DNA of 12,657 bases. It comes from Collinsella sp. (GTDB lineage Bacteria > Actinomycetota > Coriobacteriia > Coriobacteriales > Coriobacteriaceae). The stretch spans positions 1 to 12,657 of the forward strand of contig JAHYYK010000045.1 in the NCBI GenBank assembly GCA_019425005.1, written 5' to 3'. This document shows, one piece after another, positions 6,941-12,657 of this stretch. Within the stretch, counting starts at the first letter, position 1. Each line of letters begins with the position of its first letter. The notes under the pieces were generated by a model that had not been told where the DNA came from, did no database searches, and saw only the letters and a program-made list of their open reading frames with translations. The position numbers were made by a program, and so were the translations under genes.

Positions 6941-6990
6941 CGCTACTTGCGCGTAATCGCCACACTGGATAGTTCATAAGGAAGGTCACT

Positions 6991-7170
6991 ATGCCCGTAC
7001 CTAAACAAAAGCAGGGTCGTATCCGCACTCACACCCGCCGTTCCGCCAACATGAAGATCTCGGCTGCGGCTCAGTCCACGTGCCCCCGTTGCGGTGCTGT
7101 TAAGCTCCCGCACCACGTGTGCCCCAGCTGCGGTTTCTACAAGGACCGCGAGGTTATCGTTACCGAGTAA
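6991..7170 (+). CDS. rpmF: 50S ribosomal protein bL32
   Basis: This short 59-residue gene encodes ribosomal protein bL32 of the large subunit. The N-terminus MPVPKQKQGRIRTHTRRS is the conserved rRNA-binding segment (typical MAVPKxKxSKxRxxxRRS). Four cysteines in CPRC (31-34) and CPSC (44-47) form the zinc ribbon, so this is the C+ (zinc-binding) type rather than the cysteine-free paralogue used under zinc starvation in some bacteria. AAGGAAGG (6978-6985) lies 5 bases before the ATG. It follows yceD, the usual partner, with its own candidate promoter, and is ended by a strong terminator at 7211-7240. Length and motifs leave little doubt. Confidence 0.96.
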   Translation: MPVPKQKQGRIRTHTRRSANMKISAAAQSTCPRCGAVKLPHHVCPSCGFYKDREVIVTE

Positions 7171-7173
7171 CTG

Positions 7174-7207
7174 TATACTCTGGATGCGATGCCGTTCCAA
7201 CTGGAAC
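7174..7207 (+). promoter_or_regulatory. Weak -10-like box and interrupted palindrome between rpmF and plsX
   Basis: TATACT at 7174-7179 matches a -10 box at 5 of 6 positions, but no good -35 is visible. GTTCC-N4-GGAAC (7194-7207) is an interrupted inverted repeat of 5 bp per arm (6 if the inner A-T pair counts). It lies where a transcript from that box would begin. This could be a repressor site for plsX or a minor RNA hairpin. There is no resemblance to the FapR operator that I can recognise. Confidence 0.3.
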
Positions 7208-7210
7208 CAC

Positions 7211-7240
7211 AATGGCCGGCTCAATGAGTCGGCCATTTTT
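7211..7240 (+). terminator. Strong intrinsic terminator between rpmF and plsX
   Basis: A 12-bp stem pairs AATGGCCGGCTC (7211-7222) with GAGTCGGCCATT (7226-7237) around a 3-nt loop, with a single G-U pair. It is followed by a run of five T (7236-7240). The plsX ribosome binding site starts only five bases later. There is no room for a promoter between the two, so this element is either a leaky rpmF terminator or an attenuator controlling plsX. Confidence 0.88.
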
Positions 7241-7257
7241 GTATAAGGAGTATGTAT

Positions 7258-8277
7258 ATGAGTAACGTTCGCGTTTGTGTAGACGTTGTGGGTGGAGACG
7301 AGAAGCCACAGGTTGTCCTCAACGGTATCGAGGCGGCGCTTGCGGCGGATCCCGATATCGAGGTCTTGGCCGTCGGTCCCGCAGAGATCGTGAACCCCTT
7401 TGCCGCGGCTCACGCTCGCGTTGAGGCATTGGAGGCGCCCGATGTCATCGCCATGGATGACGATCCCATTCGAGCTGTGATGACCAAGCGCAAGTCCTCG
7501 ATCGTGCTTGCCTGCCGCGCTATCAAGAAGGGTAACGCGGACGCCTTCTTCTCTGCCGGCTCCACCGGCGCCATGACTGCTGCCGCTACCGCCTACGTCA
7601 CGCCGTTTCGCTATCAGGCCGAGGGTAAGAAGCAGCCGGTGCGTCCGTGCCTCACCAATGCACTGCCCAACCGCGCCGGCGGCCTGACGGTCCTGTGCGA
7701 CATGGGCGCCAACCCCGATGTCGAGGTCGACGACATGGTGCGTTTTGCCCAGATGGGTCGCGCCTATGCGCGCGTCGTCTTGGGCATTGAGCATCCCCGT
7801 GTGGGCCTGCTTGCCAATGGCACCGAGGACGAGAAGGGCTCCAACTTTACCAAGGCCTGCTTCCCGGCCATGAAAGCCGCCGTTCCCGGCTTTGTGGGTA
7901 ACTGCGAAGGCACCGATCTTACGTCGGGCAATTTTGACGTCGTGGTCGCCGACGGCATGTCGGGCAATATTGCGCTCAAGGCCACCGAGGGCGCTGCCAA
8001 GTTTTTGCTGCAGGAGCTCAAGGGCGCCTTTATGGCCTCGCTCGGCACCAAGATCGCCGCGCTGCTCATCAAAAAGCAGATGCGCGGGATTAAGGCCAAG
8101 CTCTCTGGTGATGCCAAGGGCGGCGCGATTCTTTTGGGCCTGCGTGGCGTGGTCCTAATCGGCCATGGCGCCACCTCGGTCGAGGCTGTTAAAAACGGTA
8201 CGCTCGCGGCGGCCGAAGCCGTGCGCGGGGGGCTGGTCGAGAACGTCGCCAACTCCATGGACGGCATCGTTTTGTAA
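7258..8277 (+). CDS. plsX: Phosphate acyltransferase PlsX
   Basis: PlsX converts acyl-ACP and phosphate to acyl-phosphate, the acyl donor used by PlsY to make lysophosphatidic acid; it is a peripheral membrane enzyme. The 339-residue protein shows the family blocks in order: VDVVGGDEKP near the N-terminus (usually DxMGGDxAP), AGSTGAM (100-106), CDMGANPD, GLLANGTEDEKGS, VVADGMSGNIALK and GGAILLGLRGVVLIGHG. The N-terminal block deviates (VVGGDEKP for AMGGDxAP), while the others fit. AAGGAG (7245-7250) lies 7 bases before the ATG at 7258 and only one base before the ATG at 7252, so the later start is preferred. In B. subtilis plsX is followed by fabD-fabG-acpA; here acpP follows directly. FakA upstream could feed the same acyl-phosphate pool. 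Confidence 0.95.
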   Translation: MSNVRVCVDVVGGDEKPQVVLNGIEAALAADPDIEVLAVGPAEIVNPFAAAHARVEALEAPDVIAMDDDPIRAVMTKRKSSIVLACRAIKKGNADAFFSAGSTGAMTAAATAYVTPFRYQAEGKKQPVRPCLTNALPNRAGGLTVLCDMGANPDVEVDDMVRFAQMGRAYARVVLGIEHPRVGLLANGTEDEKGSNFTKACFPAMKAAVPGFVGNCEGTDLTSGNFDVVVADGMSGNIALKATEGAAKFLLQELKGAFMASLGTKIAALLIKKQMRGIKAKLSGDAKGGAILLGLRGVVLIGHGATSVEAVKNGTLAAAEAVRGGLVENVANSMDGIVL

Positions 8278-8324
8278 GAGCGAGTTAGAGCGCTGTTATG
8301 TGCCTCGCGGCCTGCTTCGTGGGG

Positions 8325-8330
8325 TAGAAT
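8325..8330 (+). promoter_or_regulatory. Candidate -10 box for acpP-rnc-smc
   Basis: TAGAAT at 8325-8330, preceded by GTGGGG, is a plausible -10 in the 124-base gap after plsX. No -35 is recognisable at a normal distance. A start near 8337 would place the palindrome at 8344-8365 within the first 30 transcribed bases, where it could act as an operator or leader hairpin. Confidence 0.4.
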
Positions 8331-8343
8331 CAGAACCGTGTCT

Positions 8344-8370
8344 TGGTACCGCCCGGGCGGTACCATTCTT
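8344..8370 (+). terminator. Perfect 22-bp palindrome upstream of acpP (terminator or operator)
   Basis: The half-site TGGTACCGCCC (8344-8354) is followed directly by its exact reverse complement (8355-8365), then by ATTCTTTT. As RNA it can form a very stable GC-rich hairpin with a short CCGG loop. With the imperfect T-run it resembles an intrinsic terminator for plsX. As DNA it is a perfect two-fold site suited to a dimeric regulator. The sequence does not decide between these. It sits 37 bases before the acpP start. Confidence 0.55.
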
Positions 8371-8401
8371 TTGGTATTCATTCACTATGAGAGGAAGCGC
8401 T

Positions 8402-8644
8402 ATGGACCGCTCCGAAATCTTCGACAAGATCGCCGAGGTCGCTGCTGACGTTCTAGGCGTCGATGTTGCCGAAATTAGCGATGAGACCACCTTTGACGAC
8501 CTCGATGCCAACTCGCTCGAGCGCCTGCAACTGGTTACGGCTATCGAGGACGAGTTCAATCTCGAGATCGATGACGAGACCCTGCTCTCGCTCAACTCTG
8601 TCGCCGACGCCGTCGACGCGATCGAAAACGCCAGGGAGGCTTAG
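8402..8644 (+). CDS. acpP: Acyl carrier protein
   Basis: ACP carries growing acyl chains on a 4'-phosphopantetheine arm during type II fatty acid synthesis and donates them to PlsX. The 80-residue acidic protein has the ACP four-helix pattern: VAADVLGVD, ISDETTFDDLDANSLERLQLV (motif residues in 25-45), AIEDEFNLEID and a C-terminal helix. The phosphopantetheine-bearing serine is Ser38. The residue before it is Asn37 where the family motif is DSL, a departure at the AcpS recognition site. The ATG at 8402 is preceded by GAGGAAG (8391-8397). An in-frame ATG at 8387 would add five residues and lacks a ribosome binding site. acpP lies between plsX and rnc, as in the conserved plsX...acpP-rnc-smc cluster, and rnc follows only 3 bases after its stop. 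Confidence 0.93.
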   Translation: MDRSEIFDKIAEVAADVLGVDVAEISDETTFDDLDANSLERLQLVTAIEDEFNLEIDDETLLSLNSVADAVDAIENAREA

Positions 8645-8647
8645 GTC

Positions 8648-9373
8648 TTGGCTTTATCCGAACGACTTACGCGCGCCCAGGAGATTCTGGGCCACGAGTT
8701 CAATGACAAGGTGCTGCTGCGCGCGGCCCTTACGCATCCCTCGGCGGTCGAGGGCCAGCCGGTTTCTGCCAGCTATGAGCGCCTTGAGTTTTTGGGCGAT
8801 TCCATTTTGGGCGCCGTCGTCGCCCGTTCGCTCTTTGAGTCTTATCCGGAGTTTGACGAGGGCAAGCTCACACGCCTGAAGGTGTCCCTTGTCTCGGGCG
8901 CCACGCTGTCCGAGGTGTCGCACGAGCTGGGTATCGATGACATCATCATCTTTGGTGCCTCCGAGACCGGTACCGGCGCGCGTGGCCTGCACTCGGCGCT
9001 CGAGAACGTCTATGAGTCGCTCGTGGGCGCGCTGTATCTGGATGCTGGCTGGGATGCGGCGGCGGAGTTTATCCACCGTACGCTTAAGCCCCATTTGGCC
9101 TCTGAGCGTGCCGAGCATCCTGCGAACCCCAAGTCGTTCTTGCAGGAGTGCGTGCAGGCAGACGGCCATGAGCCTCCCGCGTATAAGCTTGTTGGCTCCG
9201 AGGGCCCGGCGCATGCGCCCACCTTTACCGCCGTGGTGTTGATCGATGGTATTCGCCAGGGTCGCGGCTCCGGCTCCTCAAAGAAGGAAGCCGAGGGAGC
9301 CGCTGCACTCGAGGCACTTGACCGCATGGGCTACACCACCAACGGCGTGATTCTCAACAAGAAGCCTGTTTAA
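8648..9373 (+). CDS. rnc: Ribonuclease III
   Basis: RNase III cuts double-stranded RNA, including the rRNA precursor, as a homodimer. The 241-residue protein has the catalytic signature ERLEFLGDSIL (44-54, with Glu47 and Asp51) and a second acidic segment ENVYESLVGALYLD (119-132). A C-terminal double-stranded RNA-binding domain starts near NPKSFLQE (about 159-230, including GRGSGSSKKEAEGAAA). The start is TTG at 8648, supported by GGGAGG (8634-8639) 8 bases upstream and by a normal N-terminus (LTRAQEILGHEF). In the second segment the position usually Asp (E. coli Asp114) reads Asn120, while the catalytic Glu is kept as Glu123. It follows acpP by 3 bases and precedes smc by 10, so the three genes form one unit. 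Confidence 0.95.
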   Translation: MALSERLTRAQEILGHEFNDKVLLRAALTHPSAVEGQPVSASYERLEFLGDSILGAVVARSLFESYPEFDEGKLTRLKVSLVSGATLSEVSHELGIDDIIIFGASETGTGARGLHSALENVYESLVGALYLDAGWDAAAEFIHRTLKPHLASERAEHPANPKSFLQECVQADGHEPPAYKLVGSEGPAHAPTFTAVVLIDGIRQGRGSGSSKKEAEGAAALEALDRMGYTTNGVILNKKPV

Positions 9374-9383
9374 GCGAGGAACC

Positions 9384-12300
9384 GTGTATCTCAAGTCCCT
9401 CACGCTCAAAGGGTTCAAGTCGTTTGCCGACCGCGCCCATATGACGTTTGAGCCGGGCCTGACCGTCATCGTCGGTCCCAACGGCTCGGGAAAATCGAAC
9501 ATCTCTGACTCGGTTCTGTGGGTCCTGGGCGAGCAGAGCGCCAAGCAGCTGCGCGGCCAGGCCATGGAGGATGTCATCTTCTCGGGCTCGTCAGCGCGCA
9601 AGCCGGTGGGTGTCGCCGAGGTCACGCTGGTGCTCGATAACTCGGACCATATGCTGCCCGTCGACTTTGACGAGGTCGCCATCACCCGTCGTATGTATCG
9701 CTCGGGCGAAAGCGAGTACCTCATCAACTCGAGTCCGTGTCGCCTGATGGACATTCAGGATATCCTGCACGATTCGGGCCTGGGCAAGGATACGCATTCC
9801 ATCATCAGCCAGGGCAAGCTCGACGCCATTTTGCAGAGCCGCCCCGAGGAGCGCCGTGCCCTCATCGAGGAGGCCGCCGGCATCTCCAAGCACAAGCGCC
9901 GCAAGGAGCGTGCGCTCAAAAAGATTAATTCGATGGACGAGCACTTGACCCGTGCCCGCGACATCAATAAGGAGATCGCCCGTCAGCTGCGGCCGCTGGA
10001 GCGTCAGGTCGATCGCGCGCGCAAGTATAAAGAGCTGTCCTCGCGCGCGAACGAGCTTACGCAGATGCTGGCCGTCGACGAGCTTCGTTCGCTGCAGACG
10101 CAGTGGAACGACTTGGAGAGCCGCTCCAAGGAGGGTGCTGCCGAGCTTGAGCTTGCGCAGTACCGCTTGGGCGAAAAGGAACGCGAGCTCGAGAAGTTCC
10201 AGGTCATGCTCGAGGAAAAGGGCCTGTTTGTGGGCGATCTGGGCGAGCAGCGCCGCCATATGCAAGACGTGGTCGGTCGCATTAACTCCGATATGCGCCT
10301 GCTCGAGGAAAAGGGCCACAATATGGTGTCGCGCCTGTCCGACATGCGCGGCCAGATCTCGAGCTCCGAGCATCAGCGTCGTCGCGTGGTCGAGGAGCTC
10401 GAGGATGCACGTGCGCAGCTTGAGGAAGTGACCGGCGCGCACATGCAGGCCCAGGAGGACGTTGACGCCGCTGGTCCTGCCGCCGCTGAGCTCCACGAGC
10501 GGCGCGTGGCGCTCGACAATCAGATTTCGCAGCTTACGCGTGAGCAACGCGATGTGCAGCGTGTGGCCGATAACGCGGCGCTCGAACTCGCCAAGGTGAA
10601 GGACTCGCTGAGCAACGCCGAGGTCGAGGACAACATGTACGCCTCGCGCCTGGAGCAGATTGATGAACAGCTCGAGGAGGTTACAGCATCGCTTGATAGC
10701 CGTCGCGACCGTGCTGAGGAGCTTGAGAGTGCCCTTGAGGCGGCTCGTCAGGCCCAGAACGATGCGCGCGAGGCCACCGAGGTCGCCCGTGCAGCCCTGA
10801 AGGACTTGCGTAATCGTGAGAGCGAGGCGCGCAACAAGCTGTCCGAGGTGCGCTCGGAGCTTGCCAGCCAAAAGAAGCTCGATGCCCGCATGGCAGACAG
10901 CTCGCCGCTGGTGAGCCGTCTGGTGGGCGCGCTGGGCGACGATGTCTCAGGCCGTCTGGGCGACGTGCTCGACGCCCCTCGTGAGCTTGAGGGCCTGGTT
11001 GAGCAACTACTTGCCGGCGATATCGATGCTCTTTTGTTTGATGATGCCGCTACGCTTGAGCGCGCCGGTCGTGCGGCTTTGGACCAAAAGAAGGCTTCGG
11101 GCGAGGCGCTGCTGATGGCGCGCGGCGTGAGTGGCTCTGCTGCCGCCGAGGGCGCTGCCGGTACGCGTCTGGTCGATCGTCTGTCCGTGCGCTCCGGTTA
11201 TGGCCCGGTTGTCGAGGCCCTTCTCGGCGGCTATTACGTGGTCGATGACTTGGCTGCCGCGTTGGCTGCCCCTGTCGTTGACGGTGTGACCTACGTGACT
11301 CCCGATGGCGCCCGCGTGAGCTGTGGTGGTCTGGTGCGCGTGGGGCTCGATGCCGGCGAGGCTTCGGGTGCCTTGGAGCGCAAGCGCCGCATCCGTGAGC
11401 TCGAGGGCCTGGAACCCGATCTGGCTGCCATCTTTGAGCATGCTTCGGACCAAGTCGTTGAGGCCAACGCCGCCGTCGAGGAGGCACGTGCCGCCGAGGG
11501 CGATGCCGCCGGTGAGATCGCCCGTCTTGAGGGCGAGCGCCGCTCGCTGCTCTCCGAGATCGGCCGCTTGGAGCAAAGCGTCAACAATGCCGAGGTCGAG
11601 CGCGTGCGCATCTCCAAGCGCCGCGAGCAGGCCTCCGAGGCCGTTCGCGCTGCGCGCCCGCGCGTTGACGAGCTCACCCGTTCGCGTGACGAGGCGCGTG
11701 CACAGGCAAGCGACCTGGGTCTCCAGATTGCCGAGGCCAACGATGAGCTCGATCGCGTTCGCCGTGACGATTCCGAGGCCGCCGGTAAGCTCGCCGATGC
11801 CAAGGTGCGCCTGGCCCAGACGAGCGAGCGCCTGCGTTCGCTGAAGGGCCGCGTGCCCGACCTTGAGCATCGTCTTGAGGGCATCGACCGTCGTATCCGC
11901 GGAACACGCCAGGCTTCGCGCTCGCTCGAGCTGCTGCGCCTGCGCGTCGACCCCATGCACGAACGCTATTCTGCCCTGTTGGAACGCGCATCGGATTGGG
12001 CAGCGCGCCTGCGTGACCAGGCCTCTCTGGAAGAGGCGGACTCCGCTTCGCTCAAGAAGACCATCGAGGATGCCAAGGCCGGGGTCTCCCGTGCCAAGGA
12101 GCGGGTTGATGCCGCCACGGCGATGCAAAATGAGTTCAAGGTTGCGCGCGGCAAGCTCGAGGTGCAGGTAGAGGCGGCCATCAAGGCCATTACCGCCGAC
12201 GGTACCACGGTGCTCGAGGAAGCGCTCATGCTGCCGGCGCCCACCGATCGCGATGCCGCCGAGCGCGAGCTCAACCAGCTTGTGCGCCAGATCAACAATC

Positions 12301-12657
12301 TGGGCCCCGTGAACCAGGTTGCCATGGAGGAGTACGAGCAGCTCAAGCGCCGCGCCGACTACATCGAGGAGCAGCTGGCTGATCTGGAGAGCGCGCGCAA
12401 GGCGCTCACCAAGATCACGGTGGCCATTGATCGCAAGATGCGCAAGGCGTTTCTGGTGACGTTTGAGAAGGTCGACGCGAACTTCCGCGAGATCTTCGCC
12501 ATGCTGTTCCCGGGTGGCCAGGCTCATCTTGAGATGACCGATCCCGAGCATCCTGCCGAGACGGGCATTGAGGTTGTGGCGCAGCCGCGCGGCAAGCGCA
12601 TTACCAAGATGATGCTCATGTCGGGTGGCGAGAAGAGTCTGACGGCGCTCGCCCTGC
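9384..12657 (+). CDS. smc: Chromosome segregation protein Smc (partial, 3' end beyond window)
   Basis: Smc is the ATPase core of the bacterial condensin that organises and segregates the chromosome with ScpA and ScpB. The frame is open for 1091 codons and runs off the window end. The start is GTG at 9384 after GAGGA (9376-9380), giving the family N-terminus VYLKSLTLKGFKSFADR. Walker A GPNGSGKS is at 31-38 (Lys37), followed by ISQGKLDAIL and LIEEAAGISKHKRRK. A long coiled coil runs from about 170 to 500. The hinge spans about 505-655 (GRLGDVL near 523, RSGYGPVVEALLGG, VTPDGARVSCGG). The second coil runs to about 960. The C-terminal head begins near INNLGPVNQVAMEEY and reaches the ABC signature SGGEKSLTALAL from residue 1080. 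Walker B and the end, roughly 90-100 residues, are missing. Head motifs, hinge and coils checked along the gene share one frame, so I see no frameshift. Confidence 0.96.
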   Translation, partial: MYLKSLTLKGFKSFADRAHMTFEPGLTVIVGPNGSGKSNISDSVLWVLGEQSAKQLRGQAMEDVIFSGSSARKPVGVAEVTLVLDNSDHMLPVDFDEVAITRRMYRSGESEYLINSSPCRLMDIQDILHDSGLGKDTHSIISQGKLDAILQSRPEERRALIEEAAGISKHKRRKERALKKINSMDEHLTRARDINKEIARQLRPLERQVDRARKYKELSSRANELTQMLAVDELRSLQTQWNDLESRSKEGAAELELAQYRLGEKERELEKFQVMLEEKGLFVGDLGEQRRHMQDVVGRINSDMRLLEEKGHNMVSRLSDMRGQISSSEHQRRRVVEELEDARAQLEEVTGAHMQAQEDVDAAGPAAAELHERRVALDNQISQLTREQRDVQRVADNAALELAKVKDSLSNAEVEDNMYASRLEQIDEQLEEVTASLDSRRDRAEELESALEAARQAQNDAREATEVARAALKDLRNRESEARNKLSEVRSELASQKKLDARMADSSPLVSRLVGALGDDVSGRLGDVLDAPRELEGLVEQLLAGDIDALLFDDAATLERAGRAALDQKKASGEALLMARGVSGSAAAEGAAGTRLVDRLSVRSGYGPVVEALLGGYYVVDDLAAALAAPVVDGVTYVTPDGARVSCGGLVRVGLDAGEASGALERKRRIRELEGLEPDLAAIFEHASDQVVEANAAVEEARAAEGDAAGEIARLEGERRSLLSEIGRLEQSVNNAEVERVRISKRREQASEAVRAARPRVDELTRSRDEARAQASDLGLQIAEANDELDRVRRDDSEAAGKLADAKVRLAQTSERLRSLKGRVPDLEHRLEGIDRRIRGTRQASRSLELLRLRVDPMHERYSALLERASDWAARLRDQASLEEADSASLKKTIEDAKAGVSRAKERVDAATAMQNEFKVARGKLEVQVEAAIKAITADGTTVLEEALMLPAPTDRDAAERELNQLVRQINNLGPVNQVAMEEYEQLKRRADYIEEQLADLESARKALTKITVAIDRKMRKAFLVTFEKVDANFREIFAMLFPGGQAHLEMTDPEHPAETGIEVVAQPRGKRITKMMLMSGGEKSLTALAL

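Noticed and set aside
8338..8370. Possible T-box riboswitch, because TGGTACCGC resembles part of the T-box sequence
   Set aside because: Only 124 bases separate plsX from acpP, too short for a T-box leader with Stem I and specifier loop. The rest of the T-box consensus is absent, and acpP is not an amino-acid-related target.
9591..12551. Minus-strand open frames of 426 and 514 codons opposite smc
   Set aside because: They mirror the coiled-coil codons of smc, giving Leu/Gly/His-rich products without motifs. The + strand frame has all Smc signatures.

Overview
The window is a housekeeping stretch of a GC-rich Gram-positive chromosome. Protein style, GC-rich third codon positions, use of GTG and TTG starts, and a gene order mixing Firmicutes-like and Actinobacteria-like neighbourhoods all point to a member of the Coriobacteriia, most likely Collinsella or a close relative. 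That assignment is inferred from style and gene order, not from a search. Every gene I can support lies on the + strand. I see no mobile element, phage gene, CRISPR array or defence system, and no intergenic stretch longer than about 200 bases.

Layout. Positions 1-300 hold a promoter and two identical tandem tRNA-Asn(GTT) genes, each followed by a hairpin. Next comes an apparent operon at 458-5806: an Asp23/YloU-family gene, a FakA/YloV-like DAK2 gene, recG, rsmD and coaD, with tight spacing or overlaps and a candidate terminator at its end. A second unit (5875-6926) has a SepIVA/DivIVA-like coiled-coil gene overlapping a yceD (DUF177) gene by one base. The small rpmF gene (bL32, 6991-7170) follows with its own candidate promoter and a strong terminator at 7211-7240. 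plsX (7258-8277) starts directly after that terminator. The last unit is acpP, rnc and smc; smc starts with GTG at 9384 and runs off the window edge.

How the genes fit together. The backbone yloU-yloV-recG-(...)-plsX-acpP-rnc-smc is the one known from Bacillus subtilis, but fabD, fabG, fapR and the serine dehydratase genes are absent between its members. The inserted block coaD-sepIVA-yceD-rpmF resembles the mycobacterial neighbourhood around Rv2927c. Themes are phospholipid precursor supply (FakA, PlsX, ACP), coenzyme A, which supplies the phosphopantetheine arm of ACP (CoaD), ribosome assembly (RsmD, YceD, bL32, RNase III) and chromosome maintenance (RecG, Smc).

I did not find an undescribed system. 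The points most worth a second look are regulatory (a terminator abutting the plsX ribosome binding site, and a perfect 22-bp palindrome upstream of acpP), the SepIVA-like gene outside mycobacteria, and residue substitutions at normally conserved sites in ACP, RNase III and the Smc hinge.
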